Assembly (NCBI GenBank): GCA_021153165.1
Contig: JAGKTZ010000073.1
Location: 1 to 9,077 of the forward strand
Direction: 5' to 3'
Length of the DNA stretch: 9,077 nt
DNA from: Prevotellaceae bacterium
Lineage (GTDB): Bacteria > Bacteroidota > Bacteroidia > Bacteroidales > Bacteroidaceae
Below are positions 5,001-9,077 of the stretch, piece by piece. The notes beneath the pieces are model-generated. The model saw only the letters and a program-made list of their open reading frames with translations, had not been told where the DNA came from and did no database searches. A program made the position numbers and the translations under genes. Numbering within the stretch: the stretch's first letter is position 1; each line of letters begins with the position of its first letter.

Positions 5001-6698
5001 ATGTCACAACTGAAAATCGGTGCTTCCCTCCAAGGAGGCAAATTCAAAATAGAAAAAGTCTTGGGTCAGGGCGGTTTTGGTATCACCTATCAGGTAATAC
5101 ACAAACTGTTGGATAAAAAAGTTTGCGTAAAGGAATTTTTCTTCAGGGAGTATTGCGAACGAGATGAGGCGACAAGCCGCGTTATCGTTATTGGCACAAA
5201 GGGCAGTCATAATATGGTGGAGCGCTTCAAGGAGAAATTTCTGAAGGAAGCCAAGACTATTTTCAAACTCGAACATCCCAATATCATCCGTATTCATGAT
5301 ATTTTCATAGAAAACAATACGGCCTATTATGTAATGGACTATATCGACGGAGAAAATCTCAATGATATGGTCAAAAGCCGTGGAGCGCTGCCCGAGGCCG
5401 AGGCTGTGGCGTACGTCAAGCAAGTGGCCGAGGCGTTGGACTTTGTCCATCAGCGCAATGTCAACCATTTGGATGTCAAGCCAGCAAATATCATGGTGAG
5501 CCGTTCGGACAACAGGGCCATTCTGATAGACTTCGGTGTCTCCAAGCAATATGATGATCAGGGCGAACAAACCAGCACAACGCCTGTAGCGATAAGTCAC
5601 GGTTATGCGCCGATGGAGCAGTACAAGCAAGGCGGTGTGAGCACCTTCTCTCCACAAACAGATATTTACGCATTGGGTGCCACATTGTACAAGTTGCTGA
5701 CAGGGAATACACCTCCCCAAGCCATGGACCTAATAGATGAAGGTTTGCCCCCATTGCCCTCTACCATCTCCAAACCAGTTGTAGAAGCTATAAAGAAGGC
5801 GATGCAAGTTAGTAAACAAAAAAGGCCTGGTTGTATATCCGACTTTTTAGAAATATTGCATTCCTCTTCTACAGATGAACCAGAGCTTCCAAAGAAGCCT
5901 AATGTCGCTGATGAAACAGAAATAATAGTTGTCTCAGAAGATAAATCACATACAGGTGAGCAGGGGGAAAAGAAGACTAATGGCACAGATGTGTCCCAAA
6001 ACGATGCTGAAGCCGTTAATCAGTACCGCCAGGCCACCCAAGGTAATGCCGAAGCACAATTCTGTTTGGGCTGCTGTTATTATAATGGCGAAGGTGTGCC
6101 CCAAAATTACACTGAAGCCGCAAAGTGGTACTGCAAAGCGGCTGAGCAAGGTAATGCTGATGCGCAATTCTGTTTGGGCTGGTGTTATTATAATGGCGAA
6201 GGTGTGCCCCAAAACTACACTATGGCTGTAGAATGGTACCGCCAGGCCGCCGAACAAGGTCATGCCCATGCGCAATTCCAATTAGGTGAGTGCTATTACA
6301 ATGGCTTAGGTGTTCCCAAAAACTACACTATGGCTATAGAATGGTACCACAAGGCTGCCGAGCAAGGTAATATCCAAGCGCAATACAATTTAGGCAAGTG
6401 CTATGATAATGGCTATGGTATACTCCAAAATTATACAGAAGCCGCAAAGTGGTACCGCAAAGCCGCTGAACAAGGCTATGCCTCAGCTCAATTGAATTTG
6501 GGCGAGTGCTATTACTATGGCTATGGTGTGCACCAAGACAAGACTGAAGCCGCAAAATGGTACCGCAAGGCCGCCGAACAAGGCTATGCCAAAGCGCAAT
6601 GCAAATTAGGCTGGTGTTATGAAAATGGTTGTGGTGTGCCCAAAAACAATGTAGAGGCTGTAAAATGGTATAACAAGGCGTCACAGCAAGGTTACTAA
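5001..6698 (+). CDS. Hanks-type Ser/Thr kinase with C-terminal Sel1 repeats
   Basis: Cytoplasmic protein of 565 aa that should transfer phosphate from ATP to serine or threonine. The kinase domain (about 15-287) has glycine loop LGQGGFG (21-27), K44 in VCVKEFF, E83 for the salt bridge, catalytic loop H156-L-D158-x-K160-P-A-N163, DFG at 177-179, APME at 203-206 and D221 of the F helix. All catalytic residues are present; the arginine before D158 is leucine, so it is a non-RD kinase. A polar linker (about 288-345) carries D-E-T-E-I at 304-308, shared with the second kinase. Six Sel1 repeats of exactly 36 residues then run from about 348 to 563, each with a cysteine at the same place. Sel1 arrays are helical scaffolds for protein contacts. 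There is no membrane segment. It starts 108 bases after the caspase gene. Substrates are not visible; the FHA protein is the likely reader. Confidence 0.92.
   Translation: MSQLKIGASLQGGKFKIEKVLGQGGFGITYQVIHKLLDKKVCVKEFFFREYCERDEATSRVIVIGTKGSHNMVERFKEKFLKEAKTIFKLEHPNIIRIHDIFIENNTAYYVMDYIDGENLNDMVKSRGALPEAEAVAYVKQVAEALDFVHQRNVNHLDVKPANIMVSRSDNRAILIDFGVSKQYDDQGEQTSTTPVAISHGYAPMEQYKQGGVSTFSPQTDIYALGATLYKLLTGNTPPQAMDLIDEGLPPLPSTISKPVVEAIKKAMQVSKQKRPGCISDFLEILHSSSTDEPELPKKPNVADETEIIVVSEDKSHTGEQGEKKTNGTDVSQNDAEAVNQYRQATQGNAEAQFCLGCCYYNGEGVPQNYTEAAKWYCKAAEQGNADAQFCLGWCYYNGEGVPQNYTMAVEWYRQAAEQGHAHAQFQLGECYYNGLGVPKNYTMAIEWYHKAAEQGNIQAQYNLGKCYDNGYGILQNYTEAAKWYRKAAEQGYASAQLNLGECYYYGYGVHQDKTEAAKWYRKAAEQGYAKAQCKLGWCYENGCGVPKNNVEAVKWYNKASQQGY
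6042..6689 (+). repeat. Six tandem 108-bp units encoding Sel1 repeats
   Basis: The conserved glycine of each repeat falls at residues 348, 384, 420, 456, 492 and 528 of kinase 1, exactly 36 codons apart. Units share long stretches of near-identical DNA, for example around GCCGCAAAGTGGTAC and GGCGAAGGTGTGCCCCAAAA. Such an array could change in copy number by slippage or unequal recombination. Confidence 0.9.
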
Positions 6699-6778
6699 TC
6701 AGCCCCCAAACTTTGAAACTTTCATGGCATTTTGCTATTCATCACTCTCAAGTTATTTTTAACTGATAAGAATATGCC

Positions 6779-6810
6779 TTGCTGTGGTCAATCCTTGTAT
6801 GTAATTTTTG
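6779..6810 (+). promoter_or_regulatory. Possible promoter before kinase 2
   Basis: TTG at 6779-6781 and a TAATTTTTG stretch at 6802-6810 (one base longer than TAnnTTTG) lie 20 bases apart, 26 bases before the ATG at 6837. The 138-base gap between the two kinase genes, larger than the other gaps of the cluster, would accommodate a separate promoter. No terminator is obvious in this gap. Confidence 0.3.
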
Positions 6811-6836
6811 ATTAGAAATATTAAGCAATTAAATAT

Positions 6837-8054
6837 ATGTCACAACTGAAAGTCGGTGCTCTCCTACAGGGCGGCAAATACAAAATAGAAAAAGTCTTGG
6901 GCCAGGGTGGTTTTGGTATCACCTACCAGGCTACTCAAGAATTGTTTGACAGAAAAGTTTGCGTAAAGGAATTTTTCTTCAGGGAATATTGCGAACGAGA
7001 TGAGGTGACAAGCCACGTGACACTGGGCACACAGAGTAGTCGTGAAATCGTGGAGCGCTTCATGCAGAAGTTCTTAAAGGAAGCCCTCACAATCTCCAAA
7101 TTGGAACATCCCAATATCATCCGTATTCATGATATTTTTAAGGAGAACAATACGGCCTATTATGTGATGGACTATATCGACGGAGTCAACCTCAATGATA
7201 TGGTCAAAAGCCGTGGAGCACTGCCCGAAGCCGAGGCTGTGGCATACGTCAAACAAGTGGCCTGGGCGTTGGACTTTGTCCATCAGCGCAAAGTCAATCA
7301 TCTGGATATCAAGCCAGCTAATATCATGGTGAGCCGTTCGGACAACAGGGCCATTCTGATAGACTTTGGCGTGTCCAAGCAATATGACGCTCAGGGCGAA
7401 CAGACTAGCACAACGCCTGTGGCGATAAGTCACGGTTATGCGCCGATAGAGCAATACAAGCAAGGCGGTGTGAGCACCTTCTCTCCACAAACGGACATAT
7501 ACGCATTGGGTGCTACGTTGTACAAGTTGGTGACCGGGAATACTCCGCCCCAAGCCATGGACTTAATAAATGAAAAGTTGCCCCCATTGCCCCCTATCTT
7601 CTCCAAACCAGTTGTAGAAGCAGTGAGGAAAGCCATGCAAGTTCGCCAGGCAGATAGACCAAGTAGTATATCCGAGTTTTTGGAAATATTGCCTTCCCCT
7701 TCAAGTACGCAGACTACAGATAAGCCAGAGCCTCCGAAGCCTCCAAGGCCTGTTGACGCTGATGACGCTGATGAAACAGAAATTATGGTTGCCTCAGTAG
7801 ATAATAAGTTAGAAACTATGGTTGAGGGGTTGATAGCTAACAAAAAGTATAGAGAAGCATATAATCTGTGCTTAGCTGCTGTTAGAAAAAATGAGAGTAG
7901 GGATTATGCCATGCAAAAAATGGAAATGCTAGTACCAATATTGAAAGAGCAATCCAGAAAGGATAAAATCAAACAATGGATAGTAGTCATCATTTTACTT
8001 GTCGTAAGTTTTATAATACTTATGCTTAGTGGCGTTTATAAGGATTTTGCATAA
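6837..8054 (+). CDS. Hanks-type Ser/Thr kinase with C-terminal membrane anchor
   Basis: Protein of 405 aa, a close paralogue of the Sel1 kinase just upstream: both begin MSQLK and their kinase domains align nearly end to end. It keeps LGQGGFG (21-27), K44, the HLDIKPAN catalytic loop (H155, D157, K159, N162), DFG at 176-178 and a GYAPIEQ motif, and is again non-RD. The linker is proline-rich and acidic (about 290-316) and holds D-E-T-E-I at 312-316. Instead of Sel1 repeats, a helical segment of about 50 residues (about 325-378) leads to a membrane helix at about 381-399 and a short tail, so the kinase domain should be cytoplasmic and tail-anchored. The outside portion is only a few residues, so it is unlikely to sense an external ligand itself. 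It probably phosphorylates partners at the inner membrane, where the FHA protein also resides. Confidence 0.92.
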   Translation: MSQLKVGALLQGGKYKIEKVLGQGGFGITYQATQELFDRKVCVKEFFFREYCERDEVTSHVTLGTQSSREIVERFMQKFLKEALTISKLEHPNIIRIHDIFKENNTAYYVMDYIDGVNLNDMVKSRGALPEAEAVAYVKQVAWALDFVHQRKVNHLDIKPANIMVSRSDNRAILIDFGVSKQYDAQGEQTSTTPVAISHGYAPIEQYKQGGVSTFSPQTDIYALGATLYKLVTGNTPPQAMDLINEKLPPLPPIFSKPVVEAVRKAMQVRQADRPSSISEFLEILPSPSSTQTTDKPEPPKPPRPVDADDADETEIMVASVDNKLETMVEGLIANKKYREAYNLCLAAVRKNESRDYAMQKMEMLVPILKEQSRKDKIKQWIVVIILLVVSFIILMLSGVYKDFA

Positions 8055-8067
8055 AAAATAATATATT

Positions 8068-8517
8068 ATGAGTAAAAAAATTGAATTAGGGTATAACCCC
8101 AATATTACGATAGAAAGAGTTTATCAAGTATTAAAAAACCACTTTCCCGATTGTGATCAATCATTTGAGGGGAGTTTTACTAGATTAAAGAAATCCTTTT
8201 TTGTTCATGCAATAGTTTCTGTCAAACATGCACCCAAAAAACAAAAGACCATAATAAGAATAAAAGGGGGCATGTCATTTTTGGCTTTTTATTTATTTGG
8301 TTTCGTCCTTCATTATATGTTTAGGGGAAGATTCCTGGATGAAGTTAAGGATGCTCTTGAGCCAGAACTATTATTAAATCCCACTACTATATCGGACAAC
8401 TCACCAGTTCCTACTCCAGAAGGAGGGAATGCTGGATGCGGATGCTTGTATTTATATTTTGTACTAGCCCTTAGTATTTTAGGAGCCTTCATAATGCTGG
8501 CTTTATCGACGTTGTAA
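8068..8517 (+). CDS. Small two-helix membrane protein of unknown function
   Basis: Protein of 149 aa that I do not recognise. Residues 1-67 look like a small alpha/beta domain: a helix near 14-25 and beta-like stretches FFVHAIVSVKH and KTIIRIKGG. A hydrophobic segment (about 69-86) follows, then a basic/acidic stretch FRGRFLDEVKDALEPE, a proline-rich linker, a C-G-C motif at 124-126 and a second membrane helix (about 127-147). With two passes, both ends should be cytoplasmic. It starts 13 bases after the kinase-2 stop, so it is almost certainly in the same transcript. By eye it is AT-rich like the LytTR and FHA genes and unlike the kinase domains. It could be a membrane partner of the tail-anchored kinase or an immunity-like or pore-forming component; neither is supported directly. 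Confidence 0.75.
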   Translation: MSKKIELGYNPNITIERVYQVLKNHFPDCDQSFEGSFTRLKKSFFVHAIVSVKHAPKKQKTIIRIKGGMSFLAFYLFGFVLHYMFRGRFLDEVKDALEPELLLNPTTISDNSPVPTPEGGNAGCGCLYLYFVLALSILGAFIMLALSTL

Positions 8518-8670
8518 ACAGAGAAAGGTGATAGGTTTGCTGGTGTCGACAGAATTGAGGTTGTAGAAAAATCATTGACGTGTAGGTCTAATATATCCTA
8601 CCAAACGTGAGTTCGGTATAAGCTCTATGTTATTTAATCCACGACGGCGAATCTCTCAAAGGATGATGGT

Positions 8671-8733
8671 AAAAAAAGTCTTACCTTTTTTAAATTTTGC
8701 GACGTCTCGTTGAAATTATCTAAGACTTTTTTT
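8671..8733 (+). repeat. 13-bp inverted repeat competing with the terminator hairpin
   Basis: AAAAAAAGTCTTA (8671-8683) is perfectly complementary to TAAGACTTTTTTT (8721-8733). The right arm lies in the loop and inner stem of the downstream hairpin, so the two pairings exclude each other in part. The left arm can also close on itself as GGTAA...TTACC (8669-8685). Confidence 0.55.
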
Positions 8734-8754
8734 CAACAAGCCGTCGCATTTTTT
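8698..8754 (+). terminator. Terminator-like two-part hairpin with T-tract
   Basis: TGCGACG (8698-8704) pairs with CGTCGCA (8742-8748). Across a 4x4 internal loop, GTTGAAA (8709-8715) pairs with TTTCAAC (8731-8737). T6 follows at 8749-8754. It lies 180 bases after the last gene of the kinase cluster and is the best end point for that transcript. Confidence 0.6.
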
Positions 8755-8984
8755 AGTACCTCCTCGAAACATTTGCAGATTTCGTATGGCAATAATATAG
8801 GTGTTGTCCACGAAAACTCGTTTGTTTTATTTAGAGCTCCACGTATCACGGGTATCATAGGTATTCTACAGATTCAAAAGAATCGTGTAAATCAAGGCAG
8901 TCCAATGATTCCGAGAGATACACGAGATACGCTGGGAATAAGGCCACTAATGAACACGAACCGAAGGTCGCGCTAGTCAATTTT

Positions 8985-9041
8985 CACTAATATCCATCCG
9001 GTCTTAAATGCCCCGCAAGGCATTAGTGTAAATTAGTGCAA
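8985..9041. repeat. ATTAGTG repeat cluster with small hairpin
   Basis: ATTAGTGTAA (9022-9031) and ATTAGTGCAA (9032-9041) are tandem 10-base units, and CACTAAT at 8985-8991 is their inverse. AATGCC/GGCATT (9007-9012 and 9019-9024) forms a hairpin between them. A further stem GCCC/GGGC follows near 9052-9063. Such motifs could be a regulatory site or an intergenic repeat family; it is not assignable from one copy. Confidence 0.45.
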
Positions 9042-9077
9042 ATTGCCTTTAGCCCCTTCGGGCGGCGAACTTCGTTT

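Larger units (their letters stand above)
8518..9077. other. Intergenic right edge without a supported protein gene
   Basis: About 560 bases. One plus-strand frame (8710-8976, 88 codons) and one short minus-strand frame of about 42 codons (roughly 8860-8733) are open, but neither has a recognised motif and both run through the terminator-like hairpin. The rest holds short inverted and direct repeats. Whether a gene on the far side of the window controls this stretch cannot be seen. Confidence 0.5.

Noticed and set aside
5004..5720. Long antisense frame opposite kinase 1, with a similar one opposite kinase 2
   Set aside because: Both arise from the codon pattern of the paralogous kinase domains; the sense frames hold all catalytic motifs.
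6042..6689. Regular repeats that could suggest a CRISPR-like array
   Set aside because: The 108-base units are contiguous, without spacers, in frame, and encode Sel1 repeats.
8518..8700. Possible insertion-sequence remnant after the last gene
   Set aside because: No transposase motif, terminal repeat pair or target duplication could be identified.
8710..8976. 88-codon plus-strand open frame at the right edge
   Set aside because: It starts inside the terminator hairpin, is low in complexity and basic at the end, and shows no domain or membrane pattern.

Overview
The window looks like chromosomal DNA of a Bacteroidales bacterium, in the Bacteroides/Prevotella/Porphyromonas sphere. The evidence is promoter -7 boxes of the TAnnTTTG type rather than TATAAT, a 'structural protein P5' plus DUF4248 gene pair typical of this order, and a Bacteroidetes-style hemerythrin/LuxR regulator. 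No tRNA, rRNA, CRISPR array or intact transposase was seen.

Left part (1-2650): a promoter with an inverted repeat in its spacer precedes a plus-strand gene (392-1348) for a one-protein sensor, made of a RIC/YtfE-like di-iron hemerythrin domain fused to a LuxR-type helix-turn-helix. It converges on a minus-strand pair, the P5-like gene (2495-2079) and a DUF4248 gene (2048-1794), across a bidirectional hairpin terminator at 1700-1752. By eye this part is richer in GC than most of what follows.

Middle (2650-3133): about 500 bases without a convincing protein gene. A good -7 box (2763-2770) is followed by several GC-rich hairpins and a weak hairpin plus T7 tract ending at 3066. This could be a structured leader or a small RNA in front of the next operon.

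Right part (3134-8517): six co-directional genes in a tight cluster. They encode a stand-alone LytTR DNA-binding domain; an FHA domain with a membrane hairpin and a zinc ribbon; an exported caspase-like (C14) protease with its His/Cys dyad intact; a Hanks-type Ser/Thr kinase with six Sel1 repeats; a paralogous kinase with a C-terminal membrane anchor; and a small two-helix membrane protein. The parts form a plausible phospho-signalling circuit: kinases write phosphothreonine, the FHA protein reads it at the membrane, the LytTR protein controls expression, and the caspase is the likely effector. Both kinases keep the same D-E-T-E-I patch in otherwise divergent linkers, a candidate docking site for the FHA protein. 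A 10-bp direct repeat with 21-bp period, upstream of the first kinase, has the geometry of a LytTR site. I do not recognise this exact gene combination as a named system; a role in stress, cell death or defence is inference.

Right edge (8518-9077): non-coding, with a strong terminator-like hairpin whose loop can also pair with an upstream A-rich segment, and a cluster of short ATTAGTG repeats.
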